Shown piece by piece: positions 41,263 to 48,753 of a stretch of 49,047 bases of DNA; positions within the stretch are counted from its first letter, which is position 1, and every line of letters begins with the position of its first letter. The DNA comes from Chloroflexota bacterium (GTDB lineage Bacteria; Chloroflexota; UBA11872): assembly GCA_022826485.1 (NCBI GenBank), contig JAJDUU010000036.1, forward strand, positions 1 through 49,047, given 5' to 3'. The position numbers and the translations under genes are program-made. The notes under the pieces were generated by a model. It was not told the DNA's origin, searched no databases, and was given only the letters and a program-made list of their open reading frames with translations.

Positions 41263-41789
41263 GCCAGAGCGGCGCCGGCAACGCCGAGATGCCGGGCATC
41301 GACGAGCTGCGCACCAACATGCTCGTGGCCCTGGCCGACACGCCGCATCCGCTGGTGGCCGTGACCAGCCCGCGCGACGACACGCGGCGGCTGGACGTGG
41401 CGGCGGCGCTGGCGGCGTCGGCGGAGCAAACCGGACGTCGCGTGGCGCTGGTTGACGCGGACGTGACCGCTTCGCGCGACGACTCAACCGCGTCCGTCAG
41501 CACCGCGACCATATCCGCGCCGGCCGTCTCCGAAGCCAACGCCGCGCTGCTCGTGGCCGAGGACTTTCGGGATCTGCTGGCCGACACCGCCGACGCCAAC
41601 GACCTGGTGGTGGTGGCGTGTCCGCCAGTGCTCGACGTAGCCGAGACGCGCGCCGTCACCGCGGCGTGCACCGCCACCGTGCTCCTGGCCTCGCAGCGCA
41701 CCTCGCGCCGCGATTCCACGGTGCAGGCCGCCCGGGTGCTCCGCGAGGCCGGCGCGCGGCTCCTCGGCGTGGCCCTGCGCCGCTCCTAA
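41259..41789 (+). CDS. CpsD/BY-kinase-like protein with degenerate Walker A
   Basis: 176 aa, ATGA-coupled to the second Wzz-like gene. The fold is that of CpsD/CapB tyrosine kinases: 'DELRTNML', strand 'PLVAVTSP', Walker A' 'RVALVDADV' and 'DLVVVACPPVLDVAETRAV', then 'TVLLASQRTSRRDSTVQAARVL'. Where Walker A should read G-x-G-K-S/T it has SPRDDTRRLDVAAALA, so the phosphate-binding Lys is missing. The protein also lacks a Tyr-rich tail. It is probably not an active kinase but a structural partner of the Wzz-like proteins. The end overlaps the convergent aldo/keto reductase by 4 nt. Confidence 0.72.
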   Translation: MSQSGAGNAEMPGIDELRTNMLVALADTPHPLVAVTSPRDDTRRLDVAAALAASAEQTGRRVALVDADVTASRDDSTASVSTATISAPAVSEANAALLVAEDFRDLLADTADANDLVVVACPPVLDVAETRAVTAACTATVLLASQRTSRRDSTVQAARVLREAGARLLGVALRRS

Positions 41790-42802
41790 GCGTCCCGGCG
41801 CAGCGGACCGAGATCGGCCGGCGGTAACTCATCCGCCAGCATGCGCTCGTAGGCCGCGCGCGTGACGGCGTCGGCTTCCTGCATGACGGCAGCGGACACG
41901 TCGGCCTCGGCTCCAGCCACCGCGGTGGCGACCTCATCCGGATTGCGGAATCCCACCAGCGCGGTTGAGACGGTCGGGTTCTCGATGACCCAGCGCAGCG
42001 CCAGCTGCGGCAGGTCCAGTCCGACCTGCTTCGCCAGCGCCCGCACGCGGTCGACGGCCTCCAGGTTTTGCGGCAGGTGATCGGCGCGAAACAGCGGCAG
42101 GCCGAAGGCATAGCCGGTGCCCCGCCAATCCTCCTCATCGAGCTTGGTGTCCGACGTGAACTGCCCGGCGAGGACGCCGTGCGCGAGGGAGCCATAGGCC
42201 ATCACGCCGACGCCATGCGCCTCACAGGCGGGGAATCTGCGCTCGGCGTGGCGCCGGTCGAGCATGTGGAAGCCGACCTGGTTGGCGACCATGGGTAGGA
42301 CGGCCGAAGCCTCCACCATCTGGTCCGGCCTGTAGTTGGAGACGCCGACGAACCGGACCTTGCCCTCGTCGACGAGCTCTCTGCAGGCGCCCATGGTGTC
42401 GGCGATGGGCGTATCTGGGTCCGGCCAGTGGTGCAGGAACACGTCGACATGGTCCATGCCGAGATTTTGCAGGCTGCGCTCGCAGCTGCGGCGAACCGTC
42501 GCGGGCCGAGCGTCCAGCCGGTTGGCCTTCACGGACGGATCGTGCTCGATGCCGAACTTGGTGACGACGATTACCTCATCCCGCCGTCCGCGCAGGGCCG
42601 CGCCCATCAGCTTCTCGGAGTGCCCAAAGCCGTAGCCGGCGGCGGTGTCGAACAGGTTGATGCCCTGGTCGATGGCGGCATGGATCGTGGCGGTGGCCTC
42701 GTCGTCCATGGCCGCGCCGTAGAAGCGTCCGCCCATGGGCCAGCCGCCGAATCCGACCACGCTCACGCGGAGCTCCGGCGTCCCCATCTCGCGATATTGC
42801 AC
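41786..42802 (-). CDS. Aldo/keto reductase, copy 1
   Basis: 338 aa, NADPH-dependent aldo/keto reductase barrel. The catalytic tetrad is visible: Asp and Tyr in NLFDTAAGYGFGHSEKL, Lys in VVTKFGI and His in VFLHHWPDP. 'FVGVSNYRPDQM' and 'VSTALVGFRNPDEV' complete the family pattern. The substrate is an unknown carbonyl or sugar. The start is GTG 42802 (MQYREMGTPELRVS). It lies 8 bp downstream of a close paralogue of the same length; the two form an operon. Confidence 0.93.
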   Translation of the reverse strand: MQYREMGTPELRVSVVGFGGWPMGGRFYGAAMDDEATATIHAAIDQGINLFDTAAGYGFGHSEKLMGAALRGRRDEVIVVTKFGIEHDPSVKANRLDARPATVRRSCERSLQNLGMDHVDVFLHHWPDPDTPIADTMGACRELVDEGKVRFVGVSNYRPDQMVEASAVLPMVANQVGFHMLDRRHAERRFPACEAHGVGVMAYGSLAHGVLAGQFTSDTKLDEEDWRGTGYAFGLPLFRADHLPQNLEAVDRVRALAKQVGLDLPQLALRWVIENPTVSTALVGFRNPDEVATAVAGAEADVSAAVMQEADAVTRAAYERMLADELPPADLGPLRRDA

Positions 42803-42810
42803 GCCCGCTC

Positions 42811-43827
42811 CTAGGCCTCCCGCCGCAGCGGCCCGACCTCCGCCGGCGGCATCTCGTCGGCCCGCATGCGCTCGTAAGCCGCGCGGGTGATGCCTTCGGC
42901 CTCCTGCATGACGGCGGCGGGAATGTCCGTATCGGCCGCGGACACCGCCACGGCGACCTCATCCGGGTTGCGGAATCCCACGAGCGCCGTCGAGACGGTC
43001 GGGTTTTCGATGACCCAGCGCAGCGCCAGCTGCGGCAGGTCCAGATCCGCCTGTTCCGCGAGCGCCCGCAGCTGGTCCACGACCTCGAGATTCTGCGGCA
43101 GGTGATCGGCGTGAAAGATCGGCAGGCCAAATGCATAGCCGGTGGCGCGCCAGTCGTCGTCGTTGAGCCTGGTGTCGAGCGTGAACTCCCCGGCCAGGAG
43201 GCCGTGCGCCAGCGATCCGTAGGCCATCACCCCCACGCCGTGTTCCTCGCACGACGGGAAGATCCGCTCGGCGTGGCGCCGGTCGAGCATGTGATAGCCG
43301 ACCTGGTTGGCGACGATGGGCAGAACGGCCGACGCCTCGGCCATCTGCGCGGGCGTGTAGTTCGAGACGCCGATGAACCGCACCTTGCCCTCGTCGATGA
43401 GCTCCTTGGCGGCGCCCATGGTGTCGGCGATTGGCGTGTCGGGATCGGGCCAGTGGTGCAGGAACACGTCGATATGGTCCACGCCGAGGTGTTGCAGGCT
43501 GCGCTCGCAGCCCCGACGCACTGCCGAGGGGCGCCCGTCGCGCCGGTAGGCGTGCACGGACTCGTCGCGGTCGATGCCGAACTTGGTGACCACGATCACC
43601 TCGTCACGCCGCCCGCGAAGCGCGGCGCCCAACAGCGCCTCGGAATGCCCCATGCCGTAGCCGGCGGCGGTGTCGAACAGGTTGATGCCCTGGTCGATCG
43701 CCGCATGAATCGTGGCCGTGGCCTCGGCGTCCATGTCCGCGCCGTAGAAGCGCCCGCCCATGGGCCAGCCGCCAAACCCGACCACGCTCACGCGGAGCTC
43801 CGGCGTTCCCATCTCGCGGTACCGCAC
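42811..43827 (-). CDS. Aldo/keto reductase, copy 2
   Basis: 338 aa, collinear with copy 1 from end to end with no visible gap. The tetrad is in NLFDTAAGYGMGHSEAL, VVTKFGI and VFLHHWPDP. Differences cluster in substrate-loop regions ('HAYRRDGRPSA' against 'KANRLDARPAT'; 'DTRLNDDDWRATG' against 'DTKLDEEDWRGTG'), so the two may have separate substrates. I take GTG 43827 (MRYREMGTPELRVS) by analogy with copy 1; the much longer open frame upstream, to 44463, crosses rplU in antisense and is not credible. Confidence 0.93.
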   Translation of the reverse strand: MRYREMGTPELRVSVVGFGGWPMGGRFYGADMDAEATATIHAAIDQGINLFDTAAGYGMGHSEALLGAALRGRRDEVIVVTKFGIDRDESVHAYRRDGRPSAVRRGCERSLQHLGVDHIDVFLHHWPDPDTPIADTMGAAKELIDEGKVRFIGVSNYTPAQMAEASAVLPIVANQVGYHMLDRRHAERIFPSCEEHGVGVMAYGSLAHGLLAGEFTLDTRLNDDDWRATGYAFGLPIFHADHLPQNLEVVDQLRALAEQADLDLPQLALRWVIENPTVSTALVGFRNPDEVAVAVSAADTDIPAAVMQEAEGITRAAYERMRADEMPPAEVGPLRREA

Positions 43828-43938
43828 GTGCGCCCCCCATCCGCCGACCTGTGCAAACTCGCTAGGGGCGGGTCTGAGACACGCCCGCCCTTGCATCCAG
43901 GGCGCTCCGTGTGACGACGAGGTTCGGAGCGACCTGGA

Positions 43939-43956
43939 TTCCGGCCTCCGCCGGAA
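43939..43956. repeat. REP hairpin TTCCGGC-ctcc-GCCGGAA
   Basis: Same element as at 1795-1812, with the 'tgacgga' tail. It is in the 279-bp gap between the aldo/keto reductase and rplU starts, which otherwise holds only the presumed divergent promoters. Confidence 0.8.
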
Positions 43957-44106
43957 TGACGGAAGGTTACACAACAGCCACCATCCGCCGGAACGACTAC
44001 GGAGCATGCGCCCGGCACCGACGCGGGTCAATCGCGGCTGATACCATAAGGGCGGTGCGCCTTGCCCGAAGTCCGGCGCCCGCCCCACGCTTCCACGAGG
44101 AGTCCT

Positions 44107-44442
44107 ATGTCGTTCGCGGTGATCCGCTCGGGTGGCCAGCAGTTCCGCGTGCAGCCCGGCGACGTGATCGACGTGGAGCTGCGGGACGAGTCGTCCGGAC
44201 CGGTGGCGTTCGACGACGTGCTGCTGATCCATGACGACGACGGCCGGCACGTGGGCACGCCGACGCTGGACGGCGCGACCGTTCGCGGCACGGCGCTCGG
44301 CGAGGTCAAGGGGCGCAAGGTGCGGATATTCACCTACCACGCCAAGAAGCGGCATCGGCGCCGCATGGGTCACCGGCAACGGTATACACGGGTTCGCATC
44401 GACGGCATCGACCGAGAGCCGTCGCCCGCAGGCGACGAATAG
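44107..44442 (+). CDS. rplU: Ribosomal protein bL21
   Basis: 111 aa. Typical L21: '[22 protein letters not shown]', 'VLLIHDDDG', '[11 protein letters not shown]' and the RNA-binding basic stretch '[19 protein letters not shown]' before the last strand. A 50S subunit protein that binds 23S rRNA. GAGGAG lies six bases before ATG 44107. It precedes rpmA by 20 bp, the usual pair. The last residues ([10 protein letters not shown]) are a short acidic tail. Confidence 0.97.
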   Translation: MSFAVIRSGGQQFRVQPGDVIDVELRDESSGPVAFDDVLLIHDDDGRHVGTPTLDGATVRGTALGEVKGRKVRIFTYHAKKRHRRRMGHRQRYTRVRIDGIDREPSPAGDE

Positions 44443-44462
44443 ACAGAGGAGCAGAAGACTCA

Positions 44463-44716
44463 TGGCTCACAAGAAAGGCCTCGGCAGCAGCCGCAACGGT
44501 CGCGACAGCAATCCCAAGATGCTGGGCGTCAAGCGGTCCGACGGGCAGTACGTCCATCCCGGCGAGATCATCGTGCGGCAGCGCGGCACCAAGCTGCTGC
44601 CCGGACCCAACATCGGCGTCGGGCGCGATCACACGCTCTTCGCGCTCATCGAGGGCCACGTGGTCTTCGAGCGCAAGCGCGGGCGCACGCAGGTGCGCGT
44701 GGCGAACGCGGCCTAA
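44463..44716 (+). CDS. rpmA: Ribosomal protein bL27
   Basis: 84 aa. It starts [19 protein letters not shown] without the cleavable N-terminal extension found in Firmicutes, so residue 2 reaches the peptidyl-transferase centre directly. '[22 protein letters not shown]' and '[14 protein letters not shown]' are the family core. Ribosome site AGAGGAG precedes the ATG. rplU-rpmA is an operon; obgE, often next, is not here, as tRNA-Ala follows instead. Confidence 0.97.
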
Positions 44717-44728
44717 ACTAACGCCTCA

Positions 44729-44801
44729 GGGCCGATAGCTCAGTCGGAAGAGCGCCGCACTCGCATTGCGGAGGTCGTGGGTTCGAGTCCCATTCGGTCC
44801 A
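44729..44801 (+). tRNA. tRNA-Ala (CGC)
   Basis: Full cloverleaf: acceptor GGGCCGA/TCGGTCC with the G3-U70 wobble that defines alanine identity, D arm GCTCAGTCGGAAGAGC, anticodon stem CCGCA/TGCGG with loop CTCGCAT giving CGC, and T arm GTGGG-TTCGAGT-CCCAT. The discriminator is A, and CCA is encoded at 44802-44804. It marks the left edge of the segment with different gene content. Confidence 0.97.
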
Positions 44802-44839
44802 CCACGTATAGGCTCTTGGCCTTGAGGAGGCAATGGTAG

Positions 44840-45829
44840 ATGGAGAACGCCATTTACACCCCAGCGGGTTACACGGATCGAATACGACAAGAGCTCGCCA
44901 ACTGCCTCATTGAGACGAATATCTCACAACGTTCCAAGTCCATAGGCAAAGTACGAGATCGATACGATCTTGGGGATCGCCTGGCGCTTATCACCACCGA
45001 TCGACAGAGTGCCTTCGACCGGGTGCTGGCCGCTGTGCCCTTCAAAGGCCAGGCCCTGAACATGACGAGCGCATGGTGGTTTGAACAGACTCGCCATATT
45101 GTGCCGAATCACGTACTTTCCGTCCCCGATCCAAACGTCACCATTGCCAAGAAATGCACCGTCTTCCCGATTGAGTTCGTCGTGCGTGGATACATCACCG
45201 GAACTACGAGCACCGCCCTCTGGACGGTCTACCAGAGTGGTCAGCGTAACTACTGTGGCATCGATTTACCCGAGGGCCTCGTGAAAAACCAGAAGCTCCC
45301 AACGAACTACCTCACACCGACCACCAAGGCGGAGGATCACGACCGTCCGATCAGCCCTGACGAGATCGTGTCCGAAAACTGGATGACGGCCGCGGATTGG
45401 GAACAATGCAGCCGCATCGCCCAGGAGCTATTCGCCTTCGGTCAAGCCACGGCAGCCGATCATGGCCTGGTTCTCGTCGATACGAAATATGAGATGGGCC
45501 GCGACGAGAACGGTGAGATCCTCCTGATCGACGAGATCCACACCCCTGACTCCAGCCGCTACTGGATCGCCGACTCTTACCAACAGCGCATCCGGGAGGG
45601 ACAAGAACCCGACAACGTCGACAAGGAATTCCTCCGGCTCTGGTTCACGGAGAACTGCGATCCCTACGAGGACGAGGTCCTGCCACCAGCACCGAACGAC
45701 CTTGTCATCGAGCTCTCAAGACGCTACATCTATCTTTACGAGAAGATCACCGGTCGCCCGTTCGAGTTTCCAGGGACGGACCAACCCATCGAGACGCGTT
45801 TGGCAAGCAACCTTCAAGGAATCACATGA
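44840..45829 (+). CDS. purC: Phosphoribosylaminoimidazole-succinocarboxamide synthase, long (ADE1-like) form
   Basis: 329 aa. SAICAR synthase, which joins aspartate to CAIR with ATP in purine synthesis. Motifs: SIGKVRDRYDLGD, 'TTDRQSAFDRVLAAVPFKG', 'EFVVRGYITGTTSTALW', 'LPTNYLTPTTKAEDHD', 'LVDTKYEMG' and 'LIDEIHTPDSSRYW'. It is longer than the ~240-aa common bacterial enzyme and resembles the ~300-aa ADE1 type. Its base composition is clearly less G/C-rich than rplU-rpmA, with codons such as ATA, TTG and AGC used freely, so it may have been acquired. It lies just after tRNA-Ala. Whether it is the cell's only purC cannot be told from here. Confidence 0.95.
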   Translation: MENAIYTPAGYTDRIRQELANCLIETNISQRSKSIGKVRDRYDLGDRLALITTDRQSAFDRVLAAVPFKGQALNMTSAWWFEQTRHIVPNHVLSVPDPNVTIAKKCTVFPIEFVVRGYITGTTSTALWTVYQSGQRNYCGIDLPEGLVKNQKLPTNYLTPTTKAEDHDRPISPDEIVSENWMTAADWEQCSRIAQELFAFGQATAADHGLVLVDTKYEMGRDENGEILLIDEIHTPDSSRYWIADSYQQRIREGQEPDNVDKEFLRLWFTENCDPYEDEVLPPAPNDLVIELSRRYIYLYEKITGRPFEFPGTDQPIETRLASNLQGIT

Positions 45830-46001
45830 AGGTGTAGGCCGGGCGATAGCGACCACCGGTGAAGAAATACATCCTCAGCGAGTTCTGTCTCTTCCTCATA
45901 AGGGGAATCTGTCATGGGCACCGACCCTACAATCTAGGTTCCTCCTTCATAGTTCATTTTCAGGCGAGGCAAGAGGCTATACCAAAAGACGGAGCATTGC
46001 A

Positions 46002-47051
46002 GTGAACGCGGCGCAAGGTTCCTTCGGCAAGTTTCTGGCGGGGTTGGACAGCCTGTTCCCCGCCGCCTTGGTTGGTCCCTCCGGGTGGCAGCGGTTGCTG
46101 GCGTTGGCGAATCGCCTGCCCATTCACGTGATCGACAACCGTTTTGGTTTCGAGTTCGCGCTTTGCGACCCGGAACCGGCGGCGGACTTCTTCGCAGGAT
46201 TCGCCGCCCGGTCCCGCCTTGCCGAGTTCTACATCAGCCAGGGGAAGACTGCCCCGCCCGGTTCAGTGCCGGCTGCGATGGGAGCGTTCCTCGCCGAGCA
46301 GGCGCAGAACCCCCAGGCCTTTCTCCCGCGCTCGGGCGGCGACGTAATCCTTGAGTATGATCTGGCCGGAGCCAGGCCGGATCCGGATGCGCCGCCCGGA
46401 ATCTTCCTTGTTCCAGGGACTGCCAGAGAAACAGACGCGCGGGAACTGCTTGGCGACCCGGACTCAGTGGTGACGGCTTTGTGGGACGTTGCCGGGTGGG
46501 TCCCGGACGCGGCGGAACAGAGGCAGGTGCAGAGAATCTACGAGGCGCTGCCGCCGACAGGGTTCATCTCCCAGACCGGGGTCATCCCGGGAAGGGCGCA
46601 ACGGGCTATCCGTCTCATTGTGCGGATTTACTCTGTGGAAGAAGCCATTGAGATGCTGGAGCGGCTCCAATGGCCCGGTTCGCCCCCTGCTGCTGCGGCG
46701 ATCCTGGAAGACGTGATGCATCTGACCAGGCCGTACACGGGGCTTAGCATGGACGTGACCGCGCAGGGCATGTCGCCCCGCTTGGGCCTGGAGTTCTTTC
46801 GTCCGGTGGAATGGTATGAGCTGGACCGCCCAGGGTGGAAGAGCCTGTTCGACCTGCTGGTGGAGAAGGGCTGGTGCCTGCCGGCAAAGGGCCGAGGGAT
46901 GGCGGCGTGGCCGCACATGGGCCACGTGTTCGCCGAGGACGGCGTGTACCGGGTACGGCAGACCATCAACCACGTCAAGCTGATCATGGACCGCGGCGAG
47001 ATCACCGCCAAAGCCTACGCCGGCATTGACACGCCGCGGGTAGTCCTGTGA
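46002..47051 (+). CDS. Unrecognised 349-aa protein in the RiPP-like segment
   Basis: I do not recognise the family. From GTG 46002 (GGAG seven bases upstream) it encodes a soluble mixed alpha/beta protein with no signal or membrane segment. Visible features: 'GWQRLLALANRLPIHVIDNRFGFEFALCDPEPAADFF' character at 30-65 (Trp, paired Asn/Arg), 'LVPGTARETDARELL', 'GRAQRAIRLIVRIYSVEEAI' and a C-terminal 'NHVKLIMDRGEITAKAYAGI'. Proteins of this kind could be tailoring enzymes or peptide-recognition proteins. The frame extends upstream to 45702 inside purC, but that part is not protein-like. It is followed, 207 bp on, by a SAM methyltransferase and then by the RiPP precursor on the other strand. Confidence 0.65.
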   Translation: MNAAQGSFGKFLAGLDSLFPAALVGPSGWQRLLALANRLPIHVIDNRFGFEFALCDPEPAADFFAGFAARSRLAEFYISQGKTAPPGSVPAAMGAFLAEQAQNPQAFLPRSGGDVILEYDLAGARPDPDAPPGIFLVPGTARETDARELLGDPDSVVTALWDVAGWVPDAAEQRQVQRIYEALPPTGFISQTGVIPGRAQRAIRLIVRIYSVEEAIEMLERLQWPGSPPAAAAILEDVMHLTRPYTGLSMDVTAQGMSPRLGLEFFRPVEWYELDRPGWKSLFDLLVEKGWCLPAKGRGMAAWPHMGHVFAEDGVYRVRQTINHVKLIMDRGEITAKAYAGIDTPRVVL

Positions 47052-47258
47052 CCGTGAGCGACGCTGCGAACAGCATCGGCGGGTGTCAAACCGCCCTGCT
47101 CTGCCTATTGCCGGTCAAGTCGTGTCAGCGATAGATTCGGCGTCCACGGGCCTCCTCCGCTTGCTCAATTAGCCATTCCAGCTTTCGCCGGAATGAGGGA
47201 CATATGGCCGTTGTTTGCTTGGCAAGTCAATTCGACGACCCTCCCCAGGAAAGGTGAA

Positions 47259-47936
47259 ATGGCATCCAGCGATATTTTCAGCGATAGATATGCCCCGCAA
47301 TATGCGTCGCTCTACATCAATCACCCACACTGGGAGCCGAAGCTGCGGCACAACGCGGCGTTGCTTAGAACGCTGTTGCATCCATTGGGCAATTGGCTGG
47401 ATACCTGTTGTGGGCAGGGCTGGCACCTTGCGCAGTTTCCGCGCCAGCGGCGCATGGGCATTGACATCAGCGCGTCCCAATTGGAGCGGGCCAGGCAGCA
47501 GAATCCCGGCGTCCCCTTCATTCAGGCCGACGTTGTCGATTACGAGTTTCCGGACGGGCAGCGCTTTGACCTGGTGAGCAACTTCTGGAGCTCCTATTCC
47601 TACCTGAACGATGAGGACGCTATACGGACGCTGGTGCAGAAGCTGGTGCGGTGGACTGCTCCGCGCGGCGCTCTCTATCTGGAACTGACGGAACCGGACG
47701 GGTTGGATGGTTTCAACGACAACGAGTTCTCGGCGGAGACGGGCGCCAAGGTCGCCCTGCGCTCCGCCGACGGGGTGCTCTGGCAATACCAAGACATCGG
47801 CGGAGTACACCTGATGATGAGTCCTCGCTTGGAGTTTTTTACCGACATTATCGCGCCACACTTCACCCGAATAAACCACTCGACAGTCGTTCGGTCAGTA
47901 CGCCAACTCGTTGCCTGGGGCAAGCGCCCCGACTGA
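47259..47936 (+). CDS. Class I SAM-dependent methyltransferase
   Basis: 225 aa. A Rossmann-fold methyltransferase: motif I 'WLDTCCGQGWHLAQF', motif II 'MGIDISASQLERARQ', 'FIQADVVDYEF' and motif IV 'FDLVSNFWSSYSYL'. The substrate is unknown; small-molecule or peptide O/N-methylation is likely. AGGAAAGG precedes ATG 47259 (MASSDIFSDRYAP). A degenerate REP hairpin lies just upstream near 47175. Its neighbours suggest peptide natural-product tailoring, but a stand-alone role is possible. Confidence 0.88.
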   Translation: MASSDIFSDRYAPQYASLYINHPHWEPKLRHNAALLRTLLHPLGNWLDTCCGQGWHLAQFPRQRRMGIDISASQLERARQQNPGVPFIQADVVDYEFPDGQRFDLVSNFWSSYSYLNDEDAIRTLVQKLVRWTAPRGALYLELTEPDGLDGFNDNEFSAETGAKVALRSADGVLWQYQDIGGVHLMMSPRLEFFTDIIAPHFTRINHSTVVRSVRQLVAWGKRPD

Positions 47937-47967
47937 ATGCCGGTCGCCTCGCCCGGCATTAAAGGCA

Positions 47968-47995
47968 GACTTCTCAGCGTATTGGCTGAGAAGTC
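47968..47995. terminator. Bidirectional hairpin between convergent genes
   Basis: GACTTCTCAGC and its exact reverse complement GCTGAGAAGTC (11 bp) with loop GTATTG, placed 31 bp after the methyltransferase stop and 44 bp before the end of the convergent precursor gene. No long T run follows on either side, so termination strength is uncertain. Confidence 0.6.
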
Positions 47996-48039
47996 CGCGC
48001 CCTCACATCCGCCTTGCCCTCACCGTTGAGAGGCTGCGT

Positions 48040-48291
48040 TTACCACATAATGATCATTCCGCCGGAAGCCTTCGCCAAGTCCTCATCCGTCAGATTCGCC
48101 GATGGCGGCAGCACCAGGTGGGTCGTGTTTCCGCTGTCCTCGTGCACCACGATGTTGTACTCGTCGGGGATGTCGACCCCTATTTCAGACGATATGGCAG
48201 CGTTGGGGTTCTCCATGACGCGAGAGCGGAACTCCTCGTCTTCCGCAGCCTTGGTGATCACGTGGGCCTTCATCTCATCAACGGTTTGCAT
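48040..48291 (-). CDS. NHLP-type RiPP precursor peptide with five-residue core
   Basis: 83 aa. The body matches nitrile-hydratase-like leader peptides (NHLP): an amphipathic helix 'AHVITKAAEDEEFRSRVMEN', 'PNAAISSEIGVDIPDEY', 'NIVVHEDSGNTTHLVLPP' and 'NLTDEDLAKASGG'. The leader ends in Gly77-Gly78, the C39-peptidase cut site, and only MIIMW (79-83) follows. NHLP precursors carry a modified core after the GG, so the product would be a pentapeptide, or the protein has lost its core. ATG 48291 has a near-perfect ribosome site, AGGAGG seven bases upstream, arguing for high expression. Neighbours are a methyltransferase, an unknown protein and an ABC-exporter remnant. Confidence 0.85.
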   Translation of the reverse strand: MQTVDEMKAHVITKAAEDEEFRSRVMENPNAAISSEIGVDIPDEYNIVVHEDSGNTTHLVLPPSANLTDEDLAKASGGMIIMW

Positions 48292-48334
48292 CAGGGTTCC
48301 TCCTGACAGGCTAATGTAGGACCAAATCATCCGA

Positions 48335-48424
48335 GGACATGAGTACCTGTCCACACTACCGCGCGGATATGAGCACCCGCCCACACCGTCGCGCGGAAAA
48401 GGGTACCTGTCAAGACATTCGGCG
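48335..48424. repeat. Three 30-nt direct repeats upstream of the RiPP precursor
   Basis: Units at 48335-48364, 48365-48394 and 48395-48424, each starting gga(c/t/a)a(t/a) and sharing 'g(t/c)acc(t/c)g' and 'gcgc(g)'. The third runs into the end of the exporter remnant. They resemble binding-site arrays at insertion-sequence ends and lie between the precursor start and the truncated transporter. Confidence 0.6.
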
Positions 48425-48583
48425 ACGGGCCAGGTCGCGGAACATCCCCTCTTCGTCCAGCAACTCGGCGAAGGTTCCCTGCCGGGCTACCCGCCCTTCC
48501 CGGATCACGTAGATGCGGTCGGCCCGCCGGATGGCGCCGGGCTGTTGCGTCAGCGCCACAAACTCCGCCCGCTGCTCCGTCAT
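48410..48583 (-). pseudogene. C-terminal remnant of an ABC exporter ATPase
   Basis: 57 codons, too short to be a gene. The translation 'AIRRADRIYVIREGRVARQG' followed by 'TFAELLDEEGMFRDLARRR' is the end of an ABC ATPase after the H-loop, as in peptidase-containing bacteriocin exporters. Residues before it (EFVALTQQPG) replace the usual 'IAHRLSTI', so the switch His is lost or altered. All upstream parts are absent: the sequence breaks into repeat debris at about 48590. On the same strand and just upstream of the precursor, it looks like the remains of the NHLP exporter. Confidence 0.75.
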
Positions 48584-48630
48584 CGATCGACCTCAAACGG
48601 CACCGGCCCATACCCTCATGGCTCTCCAAT

Positions 48631-48673
48631 GTGTTCACCATGTCTCCGAACGGGTGTTCATGATGTCCCCGGT
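48631..48673. repeat. Insertion-sequence-end-like direct repeats
   Basis: GTGTTCACCATGTCTCCGAA at 48631 and GTGTTCATGATGTCCCCGGT at 48654, a 23-nt tandem pair. Such paired 'GTGTTCAxxATGTCyCCG' units remind me of the ends of some insertion sequences. No transposase is present between 48584 and 48753, so an element may have inserted here, cut the exporter gene and left. Confidence 0.45.
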
Positions 48674-48753
48674 CTGCACACGACGGCGAGGGGCGTTTTG
48701 CAACGCTCTCTGGATAGGCGCTCTGATTGACTGCCGGCGCGGGCGCCGGTTGC

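Noticed and set aside
43828-44463. N-terminal extension of aldo/keto reductase copy 2 across rplU
   Set aside because: It runs antisense through rplU and a REP hairpin; copy 1 shows the true start.
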